Positions 1 to 8,219 of a DNA stretch of 64,000 nucleotides are shown here, piece after piece (within the stretch, counting starts at the first letter, position 1; each line of letters begins with the position of its first letter). The notes under the pieces are model-generated. The model saw only the letters and a list, made by a program, of their open reading frames with translations. It was not told the DNA's origin and made no database searches. Position numbers and translations under genes: made by a program. The stretch is taken from NCBI RefSeq assembly GCF_037963835.1, contig NZ_CP150145.1, positions 3,100,001 through 3,164,000 on the forward strand, given 5' to 3'. Origin of the DNA: Paenibacillus sp. FSL H8-0332 (GTDB lineage Bacteria; Bacillota; Bacilli; Paenibacillales; Paenibacillaceae).

Positions 1-1
1 G

Positions 2-676
2 TACCAGGCTGTCCAGATCTCCGGGATCGGTCCCATGGACCCTAGGCTGGTGAAGGAATATGCCGATGAATTTAATCTGAAAATATGTGCGACACACGTT
101 CCCTGGGACCGGCTGGTGAATGATCTGGATGCACTCGCCGCCGAACATAAGCTGTGGGACTGCAAATACATCGGTCTTGGCTCGCTGCCTGCGGAATATC
201 AGACCAGCCAGGAGGGCTACCGCACCTTCGCCAAGCTGGCTTCCGGCATTGCACGTACACTTAAGGAAGAGTATGGTCTGCAATTAGTTTATCATAATCA
301 TGATTTTGAATTTGAACGTTTTGACGGTCTGACCGGTATGGATGTGCTGCTGCAGGACAGTGATCCGGAGGTCTTCGGGTTCGAGCTGGATCTATACTGG
401 GTTCAGGCGGGGGGCGGAGATCCTGTAGAGTGGATTCACAAGGTGGAAGGCAGAATGCAGGCCGTGCATTTCAAGGATATGACTATTCTAAACCGTAAGG
501 CTGTGTTCGCTGAGATTGGCGAAGGCAATATGAATTATGGAGCGATTATTGATGCCTGCCGCAGGACGGGTGTGGAATGGCATATCGTAGAGCAGGATGT
601 ATGCCAGCGTGATCCGTTCGAGAGCCTGGAGATCAGCCTCCGGCATCTGCATTCCAGATTGGAGGTGCAAGCATGA
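2..676 (+). CDS. sugar phosphate isomerase/epimerase, 5' end outside window
   Basis: The reading frame is open from the left edge, so the annotated gene is the C-terminal part of a longer protein; the ATG at 35 is internal. The sequence resembles the xylose-isomerase-like TIM barrel family (AP_endonuc_2 fold): VQISGIGP near the edge, HNHDFEF in the middle, ELDLYWVQAGG, HFKDM, and a C-terminal EQD. The His, Glu and Asp residues in these motifs are the usual metal ligands of the family. It ends in an ATGA overlap with the next gene, an oxidoreductase, which suggests joint sugar or inositol catabolism. The substrate cannot be told. Confidence 0.85.
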   Translation, partial: YQAVQISGIGPMDPRLVKEYADEFNLKICATHVPWDRLVNDLDALAAEHKLWDCKYIGLGSLPAEYQTSQEGYRTFAKLASGIARTLKEEYGLQLVYHNHDFEFERFDGLTGMDVLLQDSDPEVFGFELDLYWVQAGGGDPVEWIHKVEGRMQAVHFKDMTILNRKAVFAEIGEGNMNYGAIIDACRRTGVEWHIVEQDVCQRDPFESLEISLRHLHSRLEVQA

Positions 677-1761
677 GCCGCAAGGATGGAATGATGTATG
701 CCCCGGTACATGAGGCGAAGCCAGTGGTGGGACCGGGTGAATTCGTAATCGCCGCGCTGGCACTGGATCATGGGCATATCTACGGGATGTGCAACGGGCT
801 GGTAGAAGCGGGAGCCGAGCTGAAGTGGGTATACGATCCTGATCCCGAGAAGGTAAAAGCGTTCCAGAACAAGTATCCCGGCGTCAGAGCCGCACGCTCT
901 GCTGAAGAGATTCTTGAAGATCCTGAGGTCCGGCTCGTAGCAGCAGCGGCCGTTCCTTCGGAGCGCGGTCCGCTCGGTCTGCGCGTGATGGCACACGGGA
1001 AGGATTATTTTACAGACAAATCTCCGTTCACTTCTCTGGACCAGCTCGCGGCAGCACGCCTTCAGGTGGAGCAGACGGGGCAGAAATACATGACGTATTA
1101 CAGTGAAAGACTGCATGTAGAGAGCGCTGTCTATGCCGGTCAGCTGGTGCAGCAGGGGACGATTGGCCGTGTGCTTCAGGTCATGGGACTGGGTCCGCAC
1201 CGGTTAAATGCACCCAGCCGGCCGGAATGGTTCTTCCAGCGTGACAAATACGGCGGCATTCTCTGTGATATCGGCAGCCATCAGATTGAACAGTTCCTCT
1301 TCTATGCGGGCTGCCGTGATGCCAAGGTACTGCACAGCAAGGTCGCCAACTACAACAATCCGGCCTACCCCGAGCTGGAGGATTACGGTGATGCTACGCT
1401 GGTTGGGGATAACGGGGCTACACAGTATTTTCGCGTGGACTGGTTCACTCCGGCTGGGCTCGGGACCTGGGGCGACGGACGGACGATCATTCTCGGTACG
1501 GAAGGCTATATCGAACTGCGCAAATACAGCGATATCGGCCGCTCCAGCACCCCGGATCATGTCTTCTGGGTAGACGGCGAGGGAGAGCATTATGAGCATG
1601 TGGCCGGGAAGATCGGCTTCCCGTTCTTCGGTGAGCTGATTCTCGACTGCCTGGAACGGACCGAGAAGGCGATGACCCAGGAGCATGCGTTCAAGGCGGC
1701 TGAGCTGTGTCTGGAGGCACAGCGGCAAGCGGTGAATCTGACCCCGGATACGCTCAAATAG
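673..1761 (+). CDS. Gfo/Idh/MocA family oxidoreductase
   Basis: A 362-residue protein of the NAD(P)-dependent Gfo/Idh/MocA family, which acts on sugars and cyclitols. The N-terminal Rossmann half reads FVIAALALDHGHIYGMCNGL; the usual GxGxxG is replaced by a looser form seen in one subgroup. The family's EKP motif appears as DKSPF near residue 116. GGILCDIGSHQIEQFLFY near residues 194-211 holds the conserved DxGxH of the C-terminal domain. The start overlaps the isomerase stop by 4 nt, which implies translational coupling. The second Gfo/Idh gene follows 38 nt downstream. Confidence 0.85.
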   Translation: MSRKDGMMYAPVHEAKPVVGPGEFVIAALALDHGHIYGMCNGLVEAGAELKWVYDPDPEKVKAFQNKYPGVRAARSAEEILEDPEVRLVAAAAVPSERGPLGLRVMAHGKDYFTDKSPFTSLDQLAAARLQVEQTGQKYMTYYSERLHVESAVYAGQLVQQGTIGRVLQVMGLGPHRLNAPSRPEWFFQRDKYGGILCDIGSHQIEQFLFYAGCRDAKVLHSKVANYNNPAYPELEDYGDATLVGDNGATQYFRVDWFTPAGLGTWGDGRTIILGTEGYIELRKYSDIGRSSTPDHVFWVDGEGEHYEHVAGKIGFPFFGELILDCLERTEKAMTQEHAFKAAELCLEAQRQAVNLTPDTLK

Positions 1762-1799
1762 TTGCAGGACAGCTAGCAGAAGATCGGAAGGTGGTTAAG

Positions 1800-2816
1800 A
1801 TGAATACCAATGGAGCAGCGATTATCGGCTGTGGGGCGATTGCCCCGCTGCATGCCAGAGCCATTGCTTCGATAGAGAATGCGCAGCTGGTAGCCGTGGT
1901 GGACAGTGACCCTGTTCAGGCAGCACAGTCTGCTCAGGATTACGAATGTGAAGGCCTGACAGATTACAGGGAACTGCTGGAACGTGCAGATATCGGCATC
2001 GTCCATCTCTGCACGCCACATCATCTGCATGCCGGAATGGCGGTAGAGCTGCTGAAGGCCGGCAAGCATGTGTTAACCGAGAAGCCCATGGCGCTGGATG
2101 TGCCTTCGGCCCGTTTGATGCAGGAGGCGGCGGAGCATGCAGCGGGTCAGCTGGGTGTAGTGTTCCAGAACCGCTATAATGAACCTTCGGTGCGGATCAG
2201 ACAAGTGATCGATTCCGGCAGCCTGGGCAGTCTCCTCTGCATGAAGGGTCTGGTGACCTGGACCCGGAGTGAAGAGTATTACACGCACAGTCCATGGAGA
2301 GGCCGCTGGGCTACGGAAGGCGGAGGGGTATTGATCAATCAGGCTATCCATACCCTGGATCTGCTGCAATGGTTCGGCGGTGACATTGATTCCGTGAAAG
2401 GCAGTGTTAGCACCGATGTGCTGAACGATGTCATTGAGGTTGAGGACAGCGCACATGCGTGTATCGATTTCAAGAACAAGGCACGGGGACTCTTCTACGG
2501 AACCAATGCCTATCAGGCCAATTCGCCGGTGGAGCTGGAGCTGGTCTTCGAGCAAGGGACCCTGCAGCAGCGCCGGGACAGTCTCTATCTGTGGAAGGAT
2601 GGTCACGAGACGCTGCTCTGTGAGCCGCAGAACATCAGCAGCGGCGGGAAATCCTACTGGGGCACCGGGCATTCACGGTTAATTCATGACTTCTACGCCC
2701 ACATCCGTGAAGGCCGCAGGTTCTGGATTGACGGTGCTGAGGGCATCAAAGCGCTCACACTGATTGCAGAGATTTATAAGTCCTCGGGGAGCCGTAATCT
2801 GGTCCCTCAGGTCTAG
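1800..2816 (+). CDS. Gfo/Idh/MocA family oxidoreductase
   Basis: A 338-residue canonical member of the family. The start at 1800 follows a GGAAGGTGG ribosome site; the longer open frame from 1707 would overlap the previous gene and lacks a site. The N-terminus has the nucleotide-binding motif GCGAIAPLHARAI, then HLCTPHHLHAGMAVELLKAGKHVLTEKPMAL with the catalytic EKP, and GGGVLINQAIHTLDLLQW with the His of the active site. It is the third gene of the operon. A terminator follows about 30 nt after the stop. The substrate is unknown, probably a sugar acid, inositol or its keto form. Confidence 0.88.
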   Translation: MNTNGAAIIGCGAIAPLHARAIASIENAQLVAVVDSDPVQAAQSAQDYECEGLTDYRELLERADIGIVHLCTPHHLHAGMAVELLKAGKHVLTEKPMALDVPSARLMQEAAEHAAGQLGVVFQNRYNEPSVRIRQVIDSGSLGSLLCMKGLVTWTRSEEYYTHSPWRGRWATEGGGVLINQAIHTLDLLQWFGGDIDSVKGSVSTDVLNDVIEVEDSAHACIDFKNKARGLFYGTNAYQANSPVELELVFEQGTLQQRRDSLYLWKDGHETLLCEPQNISSGGKSYWGTGHSRLIHDFYAHIREGRRFWIDGAEGIKALTLIAEIYKSSGSRNLVPQV

Positions 2817-2844
2817 TATTCTTGAGCCGGCTGATGCCGGAATA

Positions 2845-2888
2845 GGCTGTCTCCTATGCAGAGGTTCTGCTTGGGGATAGCCCTTTTT
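2845..2888 (+). terminator. rho-independent terminator after the dehydrogenase operon
   Basis: A 10-bp stem with G-U pairs, GGCTGTCTCC against GGGGATAGCC, is followed by CTTTTT. It sits directly downstream of the last gene of the operon. Confidence 0.75.
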
Positions 2889-2942
2889 GAAATATAGAAT
2901 TTATAGGTTGCACACGATAAATTATCCTTCTATTTCTCGTTG

Positions 2943-2980
2943 AAACGGTACCGTCCTTTAAAAGGACGGCAAAGCCGTTT
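2943..2980. repeat. two-part palindrome downstream of tetR
   Basis: The inner arms CCGTCCTTT and AAAGGACGG are perfect. The outer arms AAACGG and CCGTTT enclose them with short unpaired joints. It lies between convergent genes, 16 nt beyond the tetR stop. No long T-run follows on either strand, so it may be a weak terminator or only a structured spacer. Confidence 0.55.
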
Positions 2981-2996
2981 CCACTTGTGTTAGCCG

Positions 2997-3557
2997 CTAT
3001 AGCTTAATCGCAAGCCAACATGCTTCAATGGTCTGCTGAATCTGCTGCTCGTTAAGCGGGTACTTTTCATCCAAATAGCCCTTGATCACAGCAGTCAATA
3101 TCCCGTAGATCAGCTGATAGCACAGGCATACATTCATTTCCCGGATGATCCCCTGCCGCTGACCTTCTTCAATGATGGAGAAAATCTCTAAGGTGGAGGG
3201 GGCTGGCGTGTTCCGCAAATCCTCGGAAATATAGGGTGAGGAGCAATAGTTCTCAGTGAAATCAACCTCTTTGGGGTAGTGCAGCGAGTAGTTGGCTGTA
3301 TTCTTCAGGAGGCTCTTCACACGCTCATAGATCGTTAATCCAGAGTCATAGCCGTTCATGACGAACTCATTTTTATGTATGCGGACTTTGAGGTACAGCT
3401 CATTGACCAGTTGCTCTTTGTTCTCGAAATAATGGTAGAATGTGCTGGAGCCGACATTGGCTCTTTTGAATATTTTAGCAAAAGTAACAGATTGTAAGCC
3501 CTCTTCAGTAATCAAATCAAGGGTTGCCTGAAGAATATCATCGCGTTTACCCATCAT
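2997..3557 (-). CDS. TetR/AcrR family transcriptional regulator
   Basis: A 186-residue regulator. The N-terminal helix-turn-helix is clear: ILQATLDLITEEGLQSVTF, then IFKRANVGSSTFYHYFENKE, the classic TetR recognition helix with YHYF. The C-terminal ligand domain (about 55-186) has no recognisable signature. The gene is divergent from msrA across 357 bp that contains its own consensus promoter and three AT-rich dyads sharing the TAGAAT half-site. That suggests autoregulation and possibly control of the neighbour. No efflux pump is adjacent, so the regulated target is unclear. Confidence 0.88.
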   Translation of the reverse strand: MMGKRDDILQATLDLITEEGLQSVTFAKIFKRANVGSSTFYHYFENKEQLVNELYLKVRIHKNEFVMNGYDSGLTIYERVKSLLKNTANYSLHYPKEVDFTENYCSSPYISEDLRNTPAPSTLEIFSIIEEGQRQGIIREMNVCLCYQLIYGILTAVIKGYLDEKYPLNEQQIQQTIEACWLAIKL

Positions 3558-3579
3558 TACACCTCGTTACGGAAAAATC

Positions 3580-3591
3580 ATTCTATAGAAT
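3580..3591. promoter_or_regulatory. candidate TetR operator 1
   Basis: Perfect 12-bp palindrome ATTCTATAGAAT overlapping the -10 and start site of the tetR promoter, placed as an autorepression operator would be. The match to the other two dyads supports a shared binding protein; binding is inferred. Confidence 0.5.
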
Positions 3592-3618
3592 AGTACAACT
3601 CCTGCAAGGAATTGTCAA
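3590..3618 (-). promoter_or_regulatory. tetR promoter
   Basis: Read on the minus strand: TTGACA (3618-3613), 17-bp spacer, TACTAT (3595-3590). This is near the sigma-A consensus. The start of transcription would fall inside the ATTCTATAGAAT dyad. Confidence 0.7.
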
Positions 3619-3623
3619 TTCAC

Positions 3624-3637
3624 AGAATATGTATTCT
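3624..3637. promoter_or_regulatory. candidate TetR operator 2
   Basis: Perfect inverted repeat AGAATA-TG-TATTCT, 5 bp upstream of the tetR -35 box. Confidence 0.4.
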
Positions 3638-3771
3638 ACTCTCAAGTATCAAAAAGATAGATTTTGTGGTGAAATAGACAATAAGAAAGCTATTTATTAG
3701 TCATTATTCTGCAAAAAGGAATTTCCATTCCGAACACACTTGAAGTTTAATTATTCTCTTTCTGAACTATC

Positions 3772-3791
3772 AATAGAATAAACATTCTATT
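3772..3791. promoter_or_regulatory. candidate TetR operator 3
   Basis: Perfect inverted repeat AATAGAAT-AAAC-ATTCTATT. It lies 123 bp upstream of msrA and carries the same TAGAAT half-site as operator 1, in the opposite arrangement. The rest of the 3558-3914 gap is AT-rich and holds no gene I can recognise. Confidence 0.45.
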
Positions 3792-3914
3792 TCTTGAGTT
3801 TATCTAAGGGGCAGGCCTAGCGATCAAATTGACTTTCAGACCATTAGGCATTATCTTCAAATACAGGGTTTAACAAGAGTCAGCAGATGAGAGACAGGGA
3901 GTGGGAGATAGGCT

Positions 3915-4427
3915 ATGGAACAGGCAATGTTTGCCGGAGGCTGCTTCTGGTGCATGGTTACACCGTTCGAAGAGCTGCCCGGCATTCACGGGATTGTATC
4001 AGGTTACGCCGGAGGAACGGTAGAGAACCCTACTTATGAGCAGGTGAAGACCGGAACAACCGGTCACTATGAGGTGGTTCAGATCACTTATGACCCGAAG
4101 CTGTTCCCTTATGAGCGGCTGCTGGAGCTGTTCTGGCCGCAGATTGACCCGACGGATGACGGCGGGCAGTTTCAGGACCGGGGAACACAGTACCGCACGG
4201 CGGTATTCTACTATACGGAAGAGCAGCGGCTGGCTGCGCTGGCCTCCCGGGAGCAGGTGGCGGTTAGCGGCAGATTTGAGGGGCCTGTGGTGACGGAGAT
4301 TCTGCCTGCACCTTATTTTTATCCGGCCGAGGACTATCATCAGGACTATCACAAGAAGAACCCGAAGCACTATAAAGAGGACCGCGAGCAGTCCGGGCGG
4401 GATACCTTTATTTCGCAGCATTGGTAG
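3915..4427 (+). CDS. msrA: peptide-methionine (S)-S-oxide reductase
   Basis: A 170-residue MsrA that reduces the S-epimer of methionine sulfoxide in proteins, a cytosolic oxidative-damage repair enzyme. The catalytic motif GGCFWCM is at residues 8-14, with the nucleophile at Cys10. Downstream are GIHGIVSGYAGGTVENPTYEQV, QIDPTDDGGQFQDRGTQYRTAVFY and AEDYHQDYHKKNP, all diagnostic of the family. Length is typical for the single-domain form without fused MsrB. It starts after GGGAGTGGGAGAT. It stands alone between a divergent tetR and a terminator. Confidence 0.97.
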   Translation: MEQAMFAGGCFWCMVTPFEELPGIHGIVSGYAGGTVENPTYEQVKTGTTGHYEVVQITYDPKLFPYERLLELFWPQIDPTDDGGQFQDRGTQYRTAVFYYTEEQRLAALASREQVAVSGRFEGPVVTEILPAPYFYPAEDYHQDYHKKNPKHYKEDREQSGRDTFISQHW

Positions 4428-4453
4428 AAGCGGATACGGAATATTGAACGAAG

Positions 4454-4496
4454 AAAAGCCTATAACCACCTGATGTCTGGGGATTATGGGCTTTTT
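4454..4496 (+). terminator. terminator after msrA
   Basis: An AAGCCTATAA arm pairs imperfectly with a GATTATGGGCTT arm, followed by a T-run. Confidence 0.7.
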
Positions 4497-4739
4497 GTTA
4501 TTTTCGCAGCATAAAACCAAAATATGGGAACCTGAATCCGAAATTCCATGCCTACTAAATGGAGAAAAGCGCTACTATAATGATAGTTGTAAACGCATAC
4601 ATTAATAGGCAATTCTGGCTCTTACCCGGAGGAAAGGAGGGAAGGTCTCAGAGAGGCAGCTACTGAATACTGAACGGCCGTTAGCTTCCTGTGGTTCAAG
4701 GTAATGATTACAGCAGTACCACTATAATTCAGGAGGAAT

Positions 4740-6116
4740 ATGATGATGCCCAAAAAATGGCGTATGTCCATGCTTGTGTTCGTGCTTCTGCTCTCCTGCC
4801 TGCCCATGTTTGGCTCCAAGGCTGCCGCCGCCGATTATACCCAGGGGGTTGAACTGTCGGGCACTACAGCGACGATCTGGTTCAAATCCACAGTAAATAC
4901 CAGTTGGGTGGATGTCCATTACAAGGTGAATTCCGGGACTCAAAGTAATTTCCGCTCAACGTATAACAACAGCAAAGCACGTTATGAGCAGGTGGTTACA
5001 GGAATCGCCAGCGGCACAGTACTCTCTTACTTCTTCACCTACAACAACGGAACTCCGGCTTATGACACCGGCTGGTTCAACTACACGGCAGGAACCGCAC
5101 CGACAACCGGGCCGACAACTCCGCCTTCCGGTTCTTCCGGCTCGATCTATTCCATTGCCGCCTCCTCGATTCCAACCCCGCCGAGTGGGGCCGTATCCGT
5201 CAAGGTCATGAACGGAACGGGCGGAGCCTATCCCGACAACCAGATATACTGGGGTGTGATCGGCATCAATCCGGTCAATGGCAAATGGAGTTATCTGGAT
5301 CTCAGCGGCAATCTGGTACCCATCTCCAATGCGCTTAATAATGCCTCCGGCCGTCTGACCAAGAACGGGGTTAACTATGCCAACATCTATCACACAATTA
5401 ATCAGGCTTCCTGGGTAACGCTGCCCAAAATCACCTCCGGCCGCATGTTCCTCAGTGTCGGCACACCGCTGTACATCAAGACTTATGATGACGGCTTTGC
5501 CGGGCCGGATATTGATAACCCGACCGATCCTAACCGTAATCTCTATTTCGACTTCGTCGAATTCACCGTAGATGCTACAGGCTATCACGGCAATACGACA
5601 CGCGTAGATGCCTTCGGCTTCCCGATCCAGCACCGGCTGGTAGGCTTGTCTGGCGGCTATGACAAGACGGTAGGCGAGCTGGAATCGGAGACACGGGCCG
5701 GCATTTTCACCAAATACCAGAATGAAGTCCCGTCTGCCTTCAAATCACTGGCAACCGATCAGGCACCTTACCGTATTATCGCTCCGGTCCATGGATCGTT
5801 TAGAGCCGGAGGGGCCAACGCGAATTACTTCGCAGGATATTCCAGCTATAGCACCCAGGATATTCTGCGCAATGACGGTTCGCTAATTGATGCCGCTACT
5901 TCCGCTGCGATCAACCGCCATGTCTACACCACTAGTAACTGGAACAACGTAGCGAACTATTACAATGCGGCTCCCGCCAACTTTTATGCGAAATTCTGGC
6001 ATGACCACAGCATCAGCGGCTTAGCCTACGGCTTCCCGTATGATGATGTCAACGGACAGGCCGCCTATCTCGAAGTCGGCGATCCCAAAGGCTTGATTAT
6101 CCGCGTGGCCTGGTAA
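4740..6116 (+). CDS. secreted GH64 beta-1,3-glucanase with N-terminal CBM56-like domain
   Basis: A 458-residue extracellular enzyme expected to cleave beta-1,3-glucan (laminarin, fungal walls). A signal peptide covers residues 1-30, ending AAAA-D. A beta-sandwich of about 85 residues follows (VELSGTTATIWFKS, WVDVHYKVN), like CBM56 glucan-binding modules. After a Thr/Pro linker (PTTGPTTPPSGSSGS), the GH64 catalytic domain runs from about 138 to the end. Glu274 in FDFVEF and Asp290 in RVDAFGFP lie 16 residues apart, the spacing of the known GH64 catalytic Glu/Asp pair. An AGGAGG precedes consecutive ATGs at 4740 and 4743; either could be the start. The stop overlaps the convergent gene by 20 nt. 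Confidence 0.9.
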   Translation: MMMPKKWRMSMLVFVLLLSCLPMFGSKAAAADYTQGVELSGTTATIWFKSTVNTSWVDVHYKVNSGTQSNFRSTYNNSKARYEQVVTGIASGTVLSYFFTYNNGTPAYDTGWFNYTAGTAPTTGPTTPPSGSSGSIYSIAASSIPTPPSGAVSVKVMNGTGGAYPDNQIYWGVIGINPVNGKWSYLDLSGNLVPISNALNNASGRLTKNGVNYANIYHTINQASWVTLPKITSGRMFLSVGTPLYIKTYDDGFAGPDIDNPTDPNRNLYFDFVEFTVDATGYHGNTTRVDAFGFPIQHRLVGLSGGYDKTVGELESETRAGIFTKYQNEVPSAFKSLATDQAPYRIIAPVHGSFRAGGANANYFAGYSSYSTQDILRNDGSLIDAATSAAINRHVYTTSNWNNVANYYNAAPANFYAKFWHDHSISGLAYGFPYDDVNGQAAYLEVGDPKGLIIRVAW

Positions 6117-6933
6117 GCATGGAGCCGATGCCTTCCTGCAGTGCAGCTTCCTCAATCATCAGCAAATGAGTGATATCGTGTAGAGAGCCGGTCCTGAATA
6201 TAAGCAGGCTGCCGACTCTCTCACACGATTGAAGCTGGGAATACAGGGAAGGATCATCATCCAGCGAAGGGAAAACCACACTCGCAGGCACAGGCTCATA
6301 TCCGGCAAAAGCCCATTCACCGATTCGTGCCATCGTTTCAGGATCAAACAAAAAGAACCGCTCATTCGTATTTTGCGTGAGGACTTGACCGTTCTGAAGA
6401 TAGAGCATGCCATACCCCGGATAATGGTCTTCTTCCTCATACTCATCATCGTAGTCCCCATCGTTCAGGCCCTGTTCCTCTAGCAGCTCCAAGGCTGGAT
6501 AGGAGAAACAGGCATACACCTGCGCATCATTCTCCAAGGTGAACAGCTGGCTGCCGTCAGGATGCCAAGCGGGTGAGAGATAACATCCCTGCGGGAACAT
6601 CTCCCGGCTGCATAACCCGTCCTGCTGAATAAACAATTCATACACGGATATACCATCCTGACCGGCCGCAAGCTCCAGCGTTACAGCATCCGACCCGGGG
6701 ATATCCATCAGCCGCAGGGCACTGTCACCGAAGGGATCTTCCAAGTCTAGTGAATGTGCCAACGTTCCGTCCCCACTATGAAACAGCGAAATCCGCAGAT
6801 TTTCTTCATCCAGCCTATCTACAGACCAGATTAGACCCCCATCACGTGAGAAAAGAACACATACATACGCCCCGGCTTTGCTCCACAGCAAGCGGCCTGT
6901 AAAGTCTCCTGCGCCCATTGCCGCATTCTCCAT
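6097..6933 (-). CDS. protein of unknown function, WD40/propeller-like repeats possible
   Basis: I do not recognise the family. The open frame extends to 7077 but would run across the HAD gene start. I chose the ATG at 6933 (MENAAMGAG); the next ATG at 6918 has a better-spaced GGAG. A minus-strand TATAAT at 6978-6973 fits either. The protein has no signal peptide or membrane segment. Motifs such as LSPAWHPDGSQLFTLE and VLTQNTNERFFLFDPETMARIGEW look like blades of a beta-propeller. An acidic stretch (DGDYDDEYEEEDH) interrupts the middle. The function is unknown. Confidence 0.6.
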   Translation of the reverse strand: MENAAMGAGDFTGRLLWSKAGAYVCVLFSRDGGLIWSVDRLDEENLRISLFHSGDGTLAHSLDLEDPFGDSALRLMDIPGSDAVTLELAAGQDGISVYELFIQQDGLCSREMFPQGCYLSPAWHPDGSQLFTLENDAQVYACFSYPALELLEEQGLNDGDYDDEYEEEDHYPGYGMLYLQNGQVLTQNTNERFFLFDPETMARIGEWAFAGYEPVPASVVFPSLDDDPSLYSQLQSCERVGSLLIFRTGSLHDITHLLMIEEAALQEGIGSMLTRPRG

Positions 6934-7056
6934 AATGAAAGCCGCCAGCTCCTGATCCTTGAATTGCCCTGAATTATAGCATCCTGAGGATGGAAAATAA
7001 ACAGGAAGAAAGGTATGATAGATAGCAATTGCACAAGAGGGGAGCATCAGGGAGAG

Positions 7057-7734
7057 ATGAAGGACAGCTTGAAGCACATCTTATTTGATCTGGACGGCAC
7101 ACTGACCGATCCCAAGGAAGGCATTACCAAAAGCGTGGAGTATGCGCTTAACCAATTCAGCATCGAGGTGGAGCATCCTGACCTGCTGATTCCGTACATA
7201 GGCCCGCCGCTATATGATTCTTTTATCGAAATTCAGGGCTTCACGGCGGAGGCAGCGGCACAGGCGGTGGAGTTCTACCGGGAGCGTTACCGGACGCTGG
7301 GGATGTTCGAGAATCATGTCATTCCAGGCATTCCAGAGCTGCTGCAGAGCTTGAGAGCCAAGGGGTTCGAGCTGTATGTGGCGACCTCCAAGCCTATTGT
7401 ATTCGCTGAGCAGATCCTCCGGCATTATGAGCTGGACGGGTTCTTCAAGTATGCGGCAGGCAGCAATCTGGACGGGACACGCTCGAAGAAGCGTGAGGTC
7501 ATTCAGCATGTGCTGGAGGAGAATAATCTTCTTGCTTCGCAGTCGCTGATGATCGGGGACCGGGAGCATGACATTATCGGGGCAAAAGCCTGCGGTGTAG
7601 CTTCAGTGGGCGTGTTGTTCGGCTATGGTTCCGGGGAGGAATTATCGGCGGCCGGAGCGGATTATATTGCGCATACAGTGGAAGAAGTGGGGGATATTAT
7701 TCTGCGGTTGCAGCGGAATGAGCTCAATGAGTAA
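7057..7734 (+). CDS. HAD-superfamily hydrolase, phosphoglycolate phosphatase-like
   Basis: A 225-residue HAD subfamily IA phosphatase. Motif I is FDLDGTLTDP, with the nucleophile Asp11 and Asp13. Motif II is VATSKP, motif III a Lys in RSKKREV, and motif IV IGDREHDIIGAKACG. The alpha-helical cap lies between residues 18 and 85. It is closest to the Gph/5'-nucleotidase-type branch, but its substrate cannot be assigned. The ATG at 7057 follows AGGGGAG and AGGGAG sequences; the longer frame from 7015 is rejected because the FDLDGT strand normally starts near residue 8. It is divergent from the unknown propeller-like gene. Confidence 0.85.
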   Translation: MKDSLKHILFDLDGTLTDPKEGITKSVEYALNQFSIEVEHPDLLIPYIGPPLYDSFIEIQGFTAEAAAQAVEFYRERYRTLGMFENHVIPGIPELLQSLRAKGFELYVATSKPIVFAEQILRHYELDGFFKYAAGSNLDGTRSKKREVIQHVLEENNLLASQSLMIGDREHDIIGAKACGVASVGVLFGYGSGEELSAAGADYIAHTVEEVGDIILRLQRNELNE

Positions 7735-7824
7735 GGCCCATGGGTTGCGGGATTAAGGGACTAAAAGTTTAAAGAACTAAGCGGTCAAACGGGAAGCGGA
7801 TTTCAAGTTTTTTTCTGCGCGGTA

Positions 7825-7854
7825 TTGACTTTTGACGAAGGCCGCGCGTATTAT
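7825..7854 (+). promoter_or_regulatory. thrS promoter
   Basis: TTGACT at 7825-7830, 18-bp spacer, TATTAT at 7849-7854. It lies just upstream of the T-box leader. Confidence 0.65.
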
Positions 7855-7869
7855 GTAACCAGCAACACT

Positions 7870-8173
7870 AAACCTAAGGCAATGACTAGAGACAGGATAT
7901 CCCGTGAGGACTGACCAGAGAGAGAAGTGCAAGGTGCGAGCTTCTTACAGAGACCAGCCGGATGTTACCCCTCTATAGCCGTGATACTGAACCCTCCTGC
8001 TGTTAGCGAGGCTGTAAATGTCACCGCCCCATCCCCGTTAACGGATGCCATGAGGATTGTACTGATCACGTTTCCGCCGAACAGCCGGGGGTGAAGTGAC
8101 GTATAATCGAATTAGGGTGGAACCACGAGCTTAAGACGCACTCGTCCCTTTCCGGGATGAGATGCGTTTTTTT
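7870..8173 (+). ncRNA. T-box leader of thrS
   Basis: A roughly 300-nt untranslated leader. The conserved T-box AGGGTGGAACCACGAG is at 8114-8129. It is followed by an intrinsic terminator (8135-8173), a GACGCA...TGCGT stem with a run of seven T. The T-box can form the competing antiterminator when uncharged tRNA binds. It stands directly before threonyl-tRNA synthetase, so the sensed tRNA should be tRNA-Thr. I did not fix the specifier codon with certainty. Confidence 0.93.
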
Positions 8174-8219
8174 GTGTTCAAATATACTAATATAAACTCA
8201 AGAAATGGAGGCCATAATC

